Below are positions 51,193 through 59,524 of a stretch of DNA of 64,000 nucleotides, piece after piece; position 1 is the stretch's first letter; each line of letters begins with the position of its first letter. The stretch lies in contig NZ_JAESWC010000001.1 in the NCBI RefSeq assembly GCF_016765585.1, forward strand, positions 124,001 through 188,000, written 5' to 3'. This DNA is from Clostridium rhizosphaerae. Its GTDB lineage: Bacteria; Bacillota; Clostridia; Clostridiales; Clostridiaceae. The notes beneath the pieces are model-generated. The model saw only the letters and a program-made list of their open reading frames with translations. It searched no databases and was not told the DNA's origin. Position numbers and translations under genes: made by a program.

Positions 51193-51459
51193 TAAATTTA
51201 GTGACTCTGCATTTTCTAATTGCAGCAATTTGACAAATATTACGCTCCCTAAAAGTGTAACTGTTATTAATTATGGAGCATTTTCATATTGTAATAACTT
51301 GACTGCTGCAAAGTTTTTAGGAAATGCCCCGTCTGTAGAGCCAAAGGTATTTGGCGGCATTACCCCGCAATTTAAAGTGTACTCATTAATAGAAGCCACC
51401 CTACCTGGGATTTTGCAGCAGATAGGATAACCTCAGATACAACCTTATATGCAAAGTGA
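51193..51459 (+). pseudogene. Remnant of a BspA-like LRR / InlB-repeat surface protein
   Basis: The open segment directly after tldE reads FSDSAFSNCSNLTNITLPKS and VTVINYGAFSYCNNLTAAKF, two LRR_5 (BspA-type) repeats. A shifted frame then gives WDFAADRITSDTTLYAK and a stop, the hallmark of Listeria-Bacteroides (InlB B) repeats. There is no start codon or signal peptide, and at least one frameshift. It is the tail of a lost cell-surface protein. The rest of the 51192-51707 gap holds a terminator and nothing else visible. Confidence 0.75.
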
Positions 51460-51530
51460 CTGGATATATATATATGTTCTCAATAAGTACATTCCTGCGA
51501 ACTTAGGTAGTTTTGCAAATAAATAATATC

Positions 51531-51568
51531 AGCAGCACTAGATTAATCTAACTTAGTCTAGTGCTGCT
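51531..51568. terminator. Bidirectional terminator between tldE and the yhf cluster
   Basis: AGCAGCACTAGA and TCTAGTGCTGCT pair perfectly over 12 bp with a 14-base loop, in the convergent intergenic region. Confidence 0.75.
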
Positions 51569-51707
51569 TATTAATTAATTTTTTATGTTTATAACAAGTA
51601 TCTGTAGCTGAGGTACATATTGAATCGTTATACTGGGTTTTATAACTTGAATAATTGCAACTATCTTTAACTGAAAAAATGTAATAATTTTTATTTTTTG
51701 ATTATAC

Positions 51708-52901
51708 TTAAAGAAAAGACTGCCCATTCTCCAGTCCTTTCAGTCCAAAATAATCAACCACCGTAGCACCAACATCAGAAAGACTGCCCCTATATCCAAT
51801 AAATCCTTTTTTAAAGTTGCTGCCATGAACCAAAACCGGTACTTTTTCTCTTGTATGGTGGCTGTGGCCTATGGTTGGGTCATTTCCGTGATCAGCCATA
51901 ATTACTAAAATATCTTCTTTATTCATATACTTTATTATTTCGCCTATATATTTATCTGCAACAGTAAGCTTTTCCGCATATCTGTAAGGATCTTCAGCGT
52001 GTCCTGAAAGATCTGTTTCCTGCACATTGGTACATATAAAGCCATCATTAGTTCCTTCTATAGCCTCAATTGTAAACTTCATAACCTTTTCAGTATCTAC
52101 ACAGGGTATGCTGGTTCCGTATCTGTTTTCAACTATATCAGCAACTTTTCCTAGAAGTACAACAGGGATACCTGCCCTGCCAAGTATAGTTGGAGCCTGC
52201 GTTTCCGAATTAACCCCATAGCCTAAATGAATAACCTGGTAGGTTTCATTATACACTCCTGATTTAGGAGCATTTATTCCAATATACTTATCTTCTTTTA
52301 TCTCCACCGCCTTAAATATATCATCAACAGTTACTTTCTTTCCTCCGAAGGGTATAACCCTTGATACATCAACAGCGCCTCTAACTACCCTTCCAATTTT
52401 GAGTACTTCTTGATAATCTATAAGGTCTAAGGCCGCGGTGAGGTTATAGATTTGTCCTAAGTCTGCCTCAAGGTTATCCGCAACGGTTACACATCCGTTT
52501 ACGAGCAGGAATTTTAGTTTGTCTCCCACATATTCTACTTTGTACCCTGCTGAAATCAATGCTTCATACACCCTATCAATAACCTTTGAAAAAGGCTGTA
52601 TCTTTGGCCTTTTAGGCTTCGTACCCATGATTTCCTGATGCCCTTGAAAGGTATCTGCTCCAAAATGCATCAGCCCGGAAACTCCATAGGTTGCCTTAGG
52701 ACTGTATTTCATTTCTTTAGATTCGCTGCCCAAGGCATTCATTACTCCCATTCTTTCTAGTGTGGGAAGCTTAAGACCTGGAACTTTCATCAGTATATGC
52801 TGAAAAGTGTTAGCTCCTAAGTCTTGGGGCCTTACTTCCATAACATCATCTGTATATCCTACACCAAAACCATCTAAGACAATAACTATAAACCTGCCCA
52901 C
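51708..52901 (-). CDS. yhfW: YhfW-like phosphopentomutase-family enzyme
   Basis: The 397-residue protein belongs to the alkaline-phosphatase-like metalloenzymes of the phosphopentomutase type: FIVIVLDGFGVGYTDD holds the first metal ligand, FQGHQEIMGTKP follows the active-site region, and IMADHGNDPTIGHSHHTREK is the second metal cluster. Its place at the end of a yhf-type cluster identifies it with E. coli YhfW rather than DeoB. It probably moves a phosphate on a sugar or analogue. It starts with GTG after AAGGAGGG and overlaps yhfX by 16 bases. Confidence 0.88.
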   Translation of the reverse strand: MGRFIVIVLDGFGVGYTDDVMEVRPQDLGANTFQHILMKVPGLKLPTLERMGVMNALGSESKEMKYSPKATYGVSGLMHFGADTFQGHQEIMGTKPKRPKIQPFSKVIDRVYEALISAGYKVEYVGDKLKFLLVNGCVTVADNLEADLGQIYNLTAALDLIDYQEVLKIGRVVRGAVDVSRVIPFGGKKVTVDDIFKAVEIKEDKYIGINAPKSGVYNETYQVIHLGYGVNSETQAPTILGRAGIPVVLLGKVADIVENRYGTSIPCVDTEKVMKFTIEAIEGTNDGFICTNVQETDLSGHAEDPYRYAEKLTVADKYIGEIIKYMNKEDILVIMADHGNDPTIGHSHHTREKVPVLVHGSNFKKGFIGYRGSLSDVGATVVDYFGLKGLENGQSFL

Positions 52902-54070
52902 TTAGCATCCCTCCTTATCGATTTACCCAAGCTGCTATATATACCTATAAGCTCGGGTTTTCCAGCCTTCACTCCTTTAATTACGGCAACCTCGCTTCTT
53001 GTTACAAAAATCTGAGTTCTAAAAGCAAGCACCGCAGTACTACCAATCTTTGAATTGCCATTAAAGGTTAAATAATAATCTATACTCTGGCTGTCCATTT
53101 CACTTAATGTGAATTTATTTGAAGCCTCAAAGGAGCTGCCTATTAAAGCTTCCTTCATATGTGAGCGCCTGTAATGCCCCCCCCCATAGATATAGCCATG
53201 ATTATCCAAGTTGTGAGAAACCTCGCTTACATAGACCACAGCCGGTATTTCCTCTTCATCCTTAGCTGCATGAAAAGGGGTAGTACCAAGCAGCCCATGC
53301 CCCGGCTCTCCATGAGTTCCACCGAATTTAGCAATTTCCTTTATACTGCTTACGCAGGTTGCTGATGGAAGATTTACCTGGCCTAACTTAATAGATAGCT
53401 TTTTTTCTAATATATCCTTAGCTTTTAAGACTGTGTTTATATTTCGAGTTTCTTTTATCTGCCTTGACTCCTCATCATATAAGAAACATGGAAAGCTTGT
53501 TATTCCATGTATGCCTATATTAGGAAGCTCCATTATTCTTCCTGCCTCCTGTTCAAGGATTTCCAAATAAAAACCGCCGTACTGGGCCGGATATAGGATA
53601 TCATTGTAATCCAGCACTCGAAGCATAAGCTTTTGGTTTATACCAAGCCTGCGGGCAGCTTTTGAAATATCCCTTGCTTTTTCATAAGAGTAAACTGTAA
53701 TAACTTCTGGTCTTTTCATTAATATGCCTTCTATCCTATTAGAAGGGATTTGAACCAAATGACCGACATGGCCAAGCTTAACCCCGGCTTCTCCTAGAGC
53801 CTCTGCTTCTCTGAAATCTACTGCTACAGCCCCATCATATCCAAGCTTCATTAGCTCATTGGCTACATAGGGATTTCTTCCAAACTGCTTTGTCATGAAA
53901 TATAGTTTTACTCCGTAATTATCAGCTTCAGACTTTATTTTCTTCGCGTTGATTATAATCGCATCTAAATCTAAAACATAAGTATCAGGGCTAATTTTGC
54001 CTTCCTGATGTAACTCAAAGGCTGCTTTCATTAAATTTGGATTTCTTCGCATGGTTACATCTAAAAACAA
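52886..54070 (-). CDS. yhfX: YhfX-like PLP enzyme (alanine racemase fold)
   Basis: The 394-residue protein has the PLP TIM barrel of alanine racemase-type enzymes: VLDLDAIIINAKKIKSEADN, with the PLP-binding Lys in YFMTKQFGRNPYVANELM. It corresponds to E. coli YhfX; the substrate is unknown. The start is a TTG seven bases after AGGAGG. Its end overlaps yhfW, so the two are tightly coupled. Confidence 0.88.
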   Translation of the reverse strand: MFLDVTMRRNPNLMKAAFELHQEGKISPDTYVLDLDAIIINAKKIKSEADNYGVKLYFMTKQFGRNPYVANELMKLGYDGAVAVDFREAEALGEAGVKLGHVGHLVQIPSNRIEGILMKRPEVITVYSYEKARDISKAARRLGINQKLMLRVLDYNDILYPAQYGGFYLEILEQEAGRIMELPNIGIHGITSFPCFLYDEESRQIKETRNINTVLKAKDILEKKLSIKLGQVNLPSATCVSSIKEIAKFGGTHGEPGHGLLGTTPFHAAKDEEEIPAVVYVSEVSHNLDNHGYIYGGGHYRRSHMKEALIGSSFEASNKFTLSEMDSQSIDYYLTFNGNSKIGSTAVLAFRTQIFVTRSEVAVIKGVKAGKPELIGIYSSLGKSIRRDAKWAGL

Positions 54071-54089
54071 ATCTACCGCCTCCTTTAAG

Positions 54090-55181
54090 CTACACTCTAT
54101 CTAACGCTTCATTTAATATCCTTAATACGCCATCTGCTCCTGCTCTCATTGGGTTTATTCTGATCATCCTGTTTTCCAAGGCCTTATCTGCTGCTCTGAA
54201 GGTACCTGATACCCTGTAAAACATAGGCACAAATTCATACTTGGATTCTGCTCCCACTGGATTTGGTGCAGCTCCTAGAAGCTCTGCTTCTCTAAGTACA
54301 TCTTTTGCAATATCCTTTTCAAATTCTACCAACACAACCTTTGACTGTGCGTTAGCTATGAAAGCATTTTTAACTCCCTCAATTTCACCCTTATTAAGTC
54401 TTCTTACTATTTCCTCGCTTACCTCAGCTTGGATTGCAAGGGCCACAGGAGCATATGCAAGCCCTCTTAATAGTTCCATAGCCTCATGTCCTTGAACCTG
54501 TCCGCCTCCTGAATAATTCCAGCTAATTATCTTATCTATATATTCCTTCCTGCCAACAACACAGCCTATACCTTCAGGCCCTAAAAGCTTAAACAAGGAA
54601 AAGGCGGAAAGCTCAGCCCCGCACTGAACTCCAATGTTTCTTACCTTCATAACAGCATAATTGTCATCAGTTAATATAGGCAGACTTTTATCAAAGCCTT
54701 TTATTGTTTCTATTACTTTGGTGATATCATAGCTGTCATCAATTTTCTGCCTCGTATACTGTATTAATACTCCATTCACCTTATTTACCTTTAAAGCTTC
54801 CAATATATTATCAGTGATGTTAAAATCGGCTTTTATAAGGTTAAGTCCCATAGAGTCAATAGTAACCTTAGTTGTAGGATAAATTGGAGCATCATGTACG
54901 AGAAGGTTTTGTCCCGGTCTAATCATACTTAAAAGTCCCCATCTTATAGCTGCTGTTCCTGCTCCTCTAACTAACACTACTTCCTCTGCTTCAAAAAATT
55001 TGGCTAGGACCTTTTCCGCCTTTAAAGTAGCTGTAGGCTTGTTTATACCTGATGTCACCCCTAGGTCTCCTAAGGACAATATTTCTTTTCCTCTAAATTC
55101 ACTTGTTATCAAATCAATTAGCTTAAACTGAAGTGTTTTAGCCTGTTCAAGGGTAATAGACTCTAGTGGATAGGTATTCAT
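54090..55181 (-). CDS. yhfS: YhfS-like PLP-dependent aminotransferase-fold enzyme
   Basis: The 363-residue protein is a fold-type I PLP enzyme related to cysteine desulfurases and threonine aldolases, matching E. coli YhfS: VRGAGTAAIRWGLLSMI binds the cofactor phosphate, ILTDDNYAVMKV holds the Asp, and the Lys is in AFSLFKLLGPEG. The ribosome site AAAGGAG before ATG is the end of repeat copy E2. The repeats separate it from php by 170 bp. Confidence 0.88.
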   Translation of the reverse strand: MNTYPLESITLEQAKTLQFKLIDLITSEFRGKEILSLGDLGVTSGINKPTATLKAEKVLAKFFEAEEVVLVRGAGTAAIRWGLLSMIRPGQNLLVHDAPIYPTTKVTIDSMGLNLIKADFNITDNILEALKVNKVNGVLIQYTRQKIDDSYDITKVIETIKGFDKSLPILTDDNYAVMKVRNIGVQCGAELSAFSLFKLLGPEGIGCVVGRKEYIDKIISWNYSGGGQVQGHEAMELLRGLAYAPVALAIQAEVSEEIVRRLNKGEIEGVKNAFIANAQSKVVLVEFEKDIAKDVLREAELLGAAPNPVGAESKYEFVPMFYRVSGTFRAADKALENRMIRINPMRAGADGVLRILNEALDRV

Positions 55182-55187
55182 CTTTTT

Positions 55188-55360
55188 CTCCTTTCATTCG
55201 AAACACTGGGTAATCTATAGTGTTCGTTATCACTCACAGATTACCCGTTGAAGTCCATTTAGGACTTCAACCTCCTTCCAGTCGGAAGCCTGAGCAATTA
55301 AAGATTACTCGCTTCTGCTCGCTAATTGTTCCTTAAAATTCATTTAGGACTTTAACCCTC
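55188..55360 (-). repeat. SD-flanked hairpin repeats, copies E1 and E2 in tandem
   Basis: E2 (55188-55279) has perfect stems GTTGAAGTCC/GGACTTCAAC and GGGTAATCT/AGATTACCC. E1 (55271-55360) is more worn: GTTAAAGTCC/GAATTTTAAG and ACAATTA/TAATTGCTC-type pairing. They share GGAAGGAGG at the joint. The start of E1 (GAGGGTTAA) supplies the stop codon of the php gene, and the end of E2 the ribosome site of yhfS. Confidence 0.88.
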
Positions 55361-56230
55361 AAAAAACTTAACTGGATTATACTTAGTCATAAGGTCTATA
55401 TGCTCTTGACTAATGCCGTTTTCTTTTATATATGGAATAAAGCTATTTAATAAATAATCGTAACCCAGTCCATTTTGATTCTTAAGATGTGATTTTCGTG
55501 TTATATCCATTGACATCATCACTCTGTCAGAAAGCCCTCTTCGACAGATCTCCTTAAGCATTTCAAGCCTTTTTTCCTCAGGCATATAGTTAATCTTTCC
55601 CACTGTATCAAAGGCGACATATACTCCTGAATCTATAATCCTTAAAATATATTCAATATCTCCACTTAAATCAACATGGCCAATAATAACCTTATTTAAA
55701 TCCACTCTATATTTTTTAAAAAGGTTTATCTGTTCAAGTGCTACTGTTCCAAGAGTTGTATGAGTTGATATAGGCTTTCCTACTTCACAATGCGTACGGG
55801 CCGCTGCTTCTAATACCTTCTCTTCCATCTCAGTAATTCTATTAAGGCTTGTTCCAACTTCACCAATTAACTCTGCCTTTACAGAACTTCCTTCTATACC
55901 ATGAAGAATTTCATTACACATAATCCTGCTTAATTCCTTCTCTGAAAGCCTATAAACTTCCTCAGGAAGAAAGGGTTCCTTGTAATAACCTGTTGAAAAA
56001 ATGATATTTATTCCGCTTGCCTCCTGTACTCTTAATGCATATTCTATATTTCTTCCCATTCCTCTATTAGTAACATCAACAACATTTGCTGTTCCCTGTT
56101 TTTTTAGTCTAATAAATTCCTCGATGGTTTCCTTTTCACAATCAAGCCGGCAGTCTAAATCCTGCTTAATGCCTGACAAATCAATGGTTATATGCTCATG
56201 GATATAGGTTATACCTTCCTTTAACTTCAT
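55352..56230 (-). CDS. php: Phosphotriesterase homology protein
   Basis: The 292-residue amidohydrolase-fold enzyme matches E. coli Php (YhfV). It has the HxH metal motif in TYIHEHITIDL, a Glu in KAELIGEVGTS where true phosphotriesterases carry a carboxylated Lys (Glu is the Php state), His in ISTHTTLG and VIIGHVDLSGD, and the last Asp in MMSMDITRKSH. The natural substrate is unknown. It starts two bases after the amidase-like gene. Its stop lies inside repeat E1. Confidence 0.9.
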   Translation of the reverse strand: MKLKEGITYIHEHITIDLSGIKQDLDCRLDCEKETIEEFIRLKKQGTANVVDVTNRGMGRNIEYALRVQEASGINIIFSTGYYKEPFLPEEVYRLSEKELSRIMCNEILHGIEGSSVKAELIGEVGTSLNRITEMEEKVLEAAARTHCEVGKPISTHTTLGTVALEQINLFKKYRVDLNKVIIGHVDLSGDIEYILRIIDSGVYVAFDTVGKINYMPEEKRLEMLKEICRRGLSDRVMMSMDITRKSHLKNQNGLGYDYLLNSFIPYIKENGISQEHIDLMTKYNPVKFFEG

Positions 56231-56232
56231 GT

Positions 56233-57348
56233 CTAAACTCCTCTCAAAGAAAATATAATATTGTCCTTCCTTCTCCTATATGACTCTTCAAAATAATTTT
56301 TATATAAAACAGGCATTTCATAAATGTCTTTTAATTGCTCTGCCAGCTTTAAAGCAGAGAGGCCATCCTCAATTCCATCTCTTGCACAAATAACTACTCC
56401 TGAGGAAACTTCGTCAGAGGGTATGGTTATAGCTGTAGCATTAACCATGTTTGCTATCTTTACCATGTATTTTCCCGATTGATTTTGTAGTGATTTTGCA
56501 AAGCTTCCCAGCATCCCAAAGACAGAATCTCCAGTGCCTAATAAATCTACTGGCCCCTCATAGGTTATGAGCATGGAATAATTTTTGTATAATTCCTTAA
56601 CTCTTTTAATAGCTTCTTCCCTGTTTTCAAAATCCGGAAAATTCTCCTCATTAATCTCAATTCCGAGGCTCTCTATTTTTCTAATTATTGGTGCTAACTT
56701 TTCTCTCATGTCTTCTTTTGTTGGAAGGATAGTATTTTTCCTAGTACAAACTGCAATTTTAATTTGTTTGTTAATTTCTAGCTTGTCCTCTATATTCAGC
56801 ATGCTTAAGATGCTTTTTTTCGCTATTTTAAAGGAATGGCTTATTACTCCAATCCCAGGAACAAAGGATATATTGTCTGTAGAAACCTTTTCGTCCGAAC
56901 CTTTTAAGCCTAGACCCTTTGCCATGATAGAAAACAAATTCAAGCTTAAAGCCGGTGCTAGTACTGAACCGCCTCCATCTGTCCCAATGCCCAAGTCATT
57001 AATGCCATAAAGCACATTGATAGCCGAGGCGCTGGAAGAACCAGTCATAACTCTTCCTGTGATAGGATTGATAAGGTTTATATCTATCGCCCTTCCTCCA
57101 TCTGACATGCCGTCAATGGTATGCCATATAAAATCTTCAGTATCTATTAATCTTTTTACATATAATCTATCTATCTGCTTTGTATTTTTTACCCCTACTG
57201 TTATCAACCTATCTTTTATCTTCAAGCTTTCCGCTTCCTGAATTAATAAATCCTCATTAATGCTTACAACAGTTTTTCCTAAAAGCTCTCTTGCTTTTAA
57301 AGTTCCTTTTGCTATTTTAAGATATTGTTCAAGTACGTCTTCTTTCAT
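56233..57348 (-). CDS. Amidase-signature-like protein, extra member of the yhf cluster
   Basis: The 371-residue product has the amidase-signature core TGSSSASAINVLYGINDLGI then GTDGGGSVLAPALSL, which holds the nucleophile and cis-Ser positions. It is shorter than usual amidases (about 450-500), the Arg after GGS is Leu, and I cannot place the catalytic Lys, so activity may differ. E. coli yhf clusters have no such gene. It is followed by php after two bases, so it should be a pathway enzyme, perhaps cutting an amide in the substrate. Confidence 0.75.
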   Translation of the reverse strand: MKEDVLEQYLKIAKGTLKARELLGKTVVSINEDLLIQEAESLKIKDRLITVGVKNTKQIDRLYVKRLIDTEDFIWHTIDGMSDGGRAIDINLINPITGRVMTGSSSASAINVLYGINDLGIGTDGGGSVLAPALSLNLFSIMAKGLGLKGSDEKVSTDNISFVPGIGVISHSFKIAKKSILSMLNIEDKLEINKQIKIAVCTRKNTILPTKEDMREKLAPIIRKIESLGIEINEENFPDFENREEAIKRVKELYKNYSMLITYEGPVDLLGTGDSVFGMLGSFAKSLQNQSGKYMVKIANMVNATAITIPSDEVSSGVVICARDGIEDGLSALKLAEQLKDIYEMPVLYKNYFEESYRRRKDNIIFSLRGV

Positions 57349-57375
57349 TTTTCACTCCACTCAAAATTATTTATC

Positions 57376-57398
57376 AAAGGAGGCACTAAGCCTCCTTT
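57376..57398 (-). terminator. Hairpin inside the yhf operon
   Basis: AAAGGAGGC and GCCTCCTTT with loop ACTAA, between yhfT and the amidase-like gene. No strong T-run follows on the minus strand. It may lower downstream expression or protect the upstream message. Confidence 0.5.
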
Positions 57399-57424
57399 AT
57401 AATGTATTCTATAGTTTATTAGCT

Positions 57425-58717
57425 TTATTTAGCTGCAGGTGGTAAATATAATCCTACAAGATATAAAATGTTTATTAACACTCCTACCAGAATTGCTCCG
57501 ATAGGTCCTACTGCCATATCAACAACTGCTTTCTTAGAAGTCTTATTTAATAGATACAAACCGCCTACTACAAGGAAGCCGAAGTTTGGAGCCATAGCAT
57601 GAGCAGCCATCATTCCGCCTACAAGCAATGCTATTTCAAGGAGCTTTGACATGGCTGTTCTAATATTATCCCCGCATTTTCTAACGCCTGGGAACCTATC
57701 AAGAAGCTTAGCAAGTGCATCGAGTAATAAAACTTCAAGTGTAATAACAACAGCACCTAAAACAAAGGAAAGTATGGGGTTTTTAACAAGAAGACCAACA
57801 ACAAATACAAAGGTCATTCCTACAGGTCCGTATACACCTGTTGCTATAGCTGTAGTTCCAACTAAAGGAATAAAGCCTATTCCTCTAGCCAAAGCTGTTA
57901 AAGCAGCTTCTACATTTTTGCCTTTAGCCAGTAAATTTAGGGATATAGGATCTCCGGCAACTAAAGATAAGCTTGTAGCTGCTGAAACAAGTCCACCCAT
58001 TACAGCAAGGTAAGGTATATTCTTTCTTATTCTTTTAACTCTTTCGCTAAACAGAGCTGTCAAATCTACAGTTTGCGCCTTTGGATCTGGTTTTTCCTTA
58101 ATTGCAAATGCAAGCATAACAATCATACCGGCTAAGAGGGCCATACCTTCTGGATTTAAAGCTACTTTTGCTGTTCCTATATTAAAGCTTCCATAGTATT
58201 GAACTATCTGTCTAATTACGAAGGTTACTACAAGAGTAATTCCGCCTTTCTTAAAGCCATATTGATAAGCCACAACCAAAGCTGGGAATGCAGCAAAGGC
58301 TGCAACTATAGGAGTACCTACTGTGCCTAATTGAGATAAAAAGTTTACTGGCAATTTAGCAAACAGGTCTACGACAAACTTTAAGCCAACTGCTATACCA
58401 ACACCATAAACCGCACCCACAATACCTGATGCGATAACACCCTTCCTGCCTGAAGGAATCCAAGTACCTATAATATCAGTTCCCAGAAGTATACTATGAA
58501 TTAATATAATTGCTGCTGCTACGGACATTGGGAGTCCAAAGCCTATAACAAGTCCAAAGCTTAATGCAAAGCTTGTTGCTGCCAGCGCCTTTTTGTCCAT
58601 TCTTCCTTCCAGGTATTCAGGCATAATAGGCCTAAGTCCATCATTGAAGACTGCTACACCTTTGTTCGCTAAAATTGAAGCTAAAGCTCCAATCAAAGCC
58701 ATTAATACATACTTCAT
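57425..58717 (-). CDS. yhfT: YhfT-like transporter
   Basis: The 430-residue integral membrane protein with about ten or more segments matches YhfT of the E. coli cluster. Landmarks are LIGALASILANKGVAVFNDG and LRPIMPEYLEGRMDKKALAA near the N-terminus. The family has no known substrate; its place with catabolic-type enzymes suggests uptake of the pathway's substrate. GGGGGAAAGG precedes the ATG. yhfU lies 17 bases upstream. Confidence 0.88.
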   Translation of the reverse strand: MKYVLMALIGALASILANKGVAVFNDGLRPIMPEYLEGRMDKKALAATSFALSFGLVIGFGLPMSVAAAIILIHSILLGTDIIGTWIPSGRKGVIASGIVGAVYGVGIAVGLKFVVDLFAKLPVNFLSQLGTVGTPIVAAFAAFPALVVAYQYGFKKGGITLVVTFVIRQIVQYYGSFNIGTAKVALNPEGMALLAGMIVMLAFAIKEKPDPKAQTVDLTALFSERVKRIRKNIPYLAVMGGLVSAATSLSLVAGDPISLNLLAKGKNVEAALTALARGIGFIPLVGTTAIATGVYGPVGMTFVFVVGLLVKNPILSFVLGAVVITLEVLLLDALAKLLDRFPGVRKCGDNIRTAMSKLLEIALLVGGMMAAHAMAPNFGFLVVGGLYLLNKTSKKAVVDMAVGPIGAILVGVLINILYLVGLYLPPAAK

Positions 58718-58734
58718 AACCTTTCCCCCTTTAA

Positions 58735-59094
58735 TTAACCTAATATTTTATTCATGATAACAGGAATAACCTGTTCAGCATGCTCCGGAGTAAACCCGAA
58801 GGCTTTCTTTCCCTTTTCTATTTCCTTTACTATTTCTTCATCGCTTCTTATCTTCCCAGGCATTGATACTGTTGCACACTGGTTATAGCCTAATAGTGCA
58901 ATAGCCATTGCTAGAGCTCCGCCACCCCCTGTGTTGCAGGCACCGAAATAGTAATCAGCTTGATTGGTTTTTATCGCAAGAGCAGCTTCAATATCCGATT
59001 TAATTACAACTGTTACTTTATCACCTCCTATTTTTTTAATAATCCCAGCCACCATGTCCTTGTCAATTTGTCCTCCGACTACAATCCTCAGCAT
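58735..59094 (-). CDS. yhfU: YhfU-like DUF2620 protein
   Basis: The 119-residue protein is DUF2620/YhfU: MLRIVVGGQIDKDMVAGIIK, then DYYFGACNTGGGGALAMAI, which looks like a ligand-binding glycine loop. It resembles a small partner subunit for the YhfT carrier (always next to it), but no function is proven. GAGGGGGAG precedes the ATG. Confidence 0.9.
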   Translation of the reverse strand: MLRIVVGGQIDKDMVAGIIKKIGGDKVTVVIKSDIEAALAIKTNQADYYFGACNTGGGGALAMAIALLGYNQCATVSMPGKIRSDEEIVKEIEKGKKAFGFTPEHAEQVIPVIMNKILG

Positions 59095-59119
59095 TTAAAA
59101 CTCCCCCTCAAAGATTTGT

Positions 59120-59488
59120 TTAAACCTTTACATCATCCCCGCCAAGTAAAGCGCAAAGATGCATTAAAATAAACCATTGTTCTCCTTTTTGAAAATGTAT
59201 CTTTAAATTTTTTTCAAGTTCACAAAGTACTTTTTCAGCTATGTAAAACTTATGATGCGCTTTGATTTGCCCATGCATATCCTCATCCTGAAATTCAATA
59301 AACTCCTCCTTTTTAATTCTTTCGATAGCAATTGCCATATGGGTAATGAGCATTGAACCATTTTCCTCATTAAGTTTTATGCCGCAAAGCTTATCAATTA
59401 CTTCAATGGTTTGCAGCATTTTATTCATGGTATCGTCGCTTATCTGACTACTGTTTTTAAGTATTTCTAATCTAAAATTCAAATCCAT
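59120..59488 (-). CDS. yhfY: YhfY-like PRD-domain regulator
   Basis: The 122-residue protein is a single PTS regulation (PRD) domain, as in E. coli YhfY. The His in LITHMAIAIERI and in LMHLCALLGG are the likely phosphorylation positions in such domains. It suggests control of the cluster by a PTS-type phosphate signal, although no PTS gene is present. CGGAGG before the ATG at 59488 sets the start; an ATG five codons earlier overlaps it. Confidence 0.85.
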   Translation of the reverse strand: MDLNFRLEILKNSSQISDDTMNKMLQTIEVIDKLCGIKLNEENGSMLITHMAIAIERIKKEEFIEFQDEDMHGQIKAHHKFYIAEKVLCELEKNLKIHFQKGEQWFILMHLCALLGGDDVKV

Positions 59489-59524
59489 TTTAGTCCTCCG
59501 CATTACGTATTACTTATTTTTAAG

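Noticed and set aside
51158-51430. 90-residue gene overlapping the end of tldE
   Set aside because: The first part is tldE read out of frame. Only the LRR_5 section after 51193 is protein-like, and it lacks a start. Listed as a pseudogene instead.
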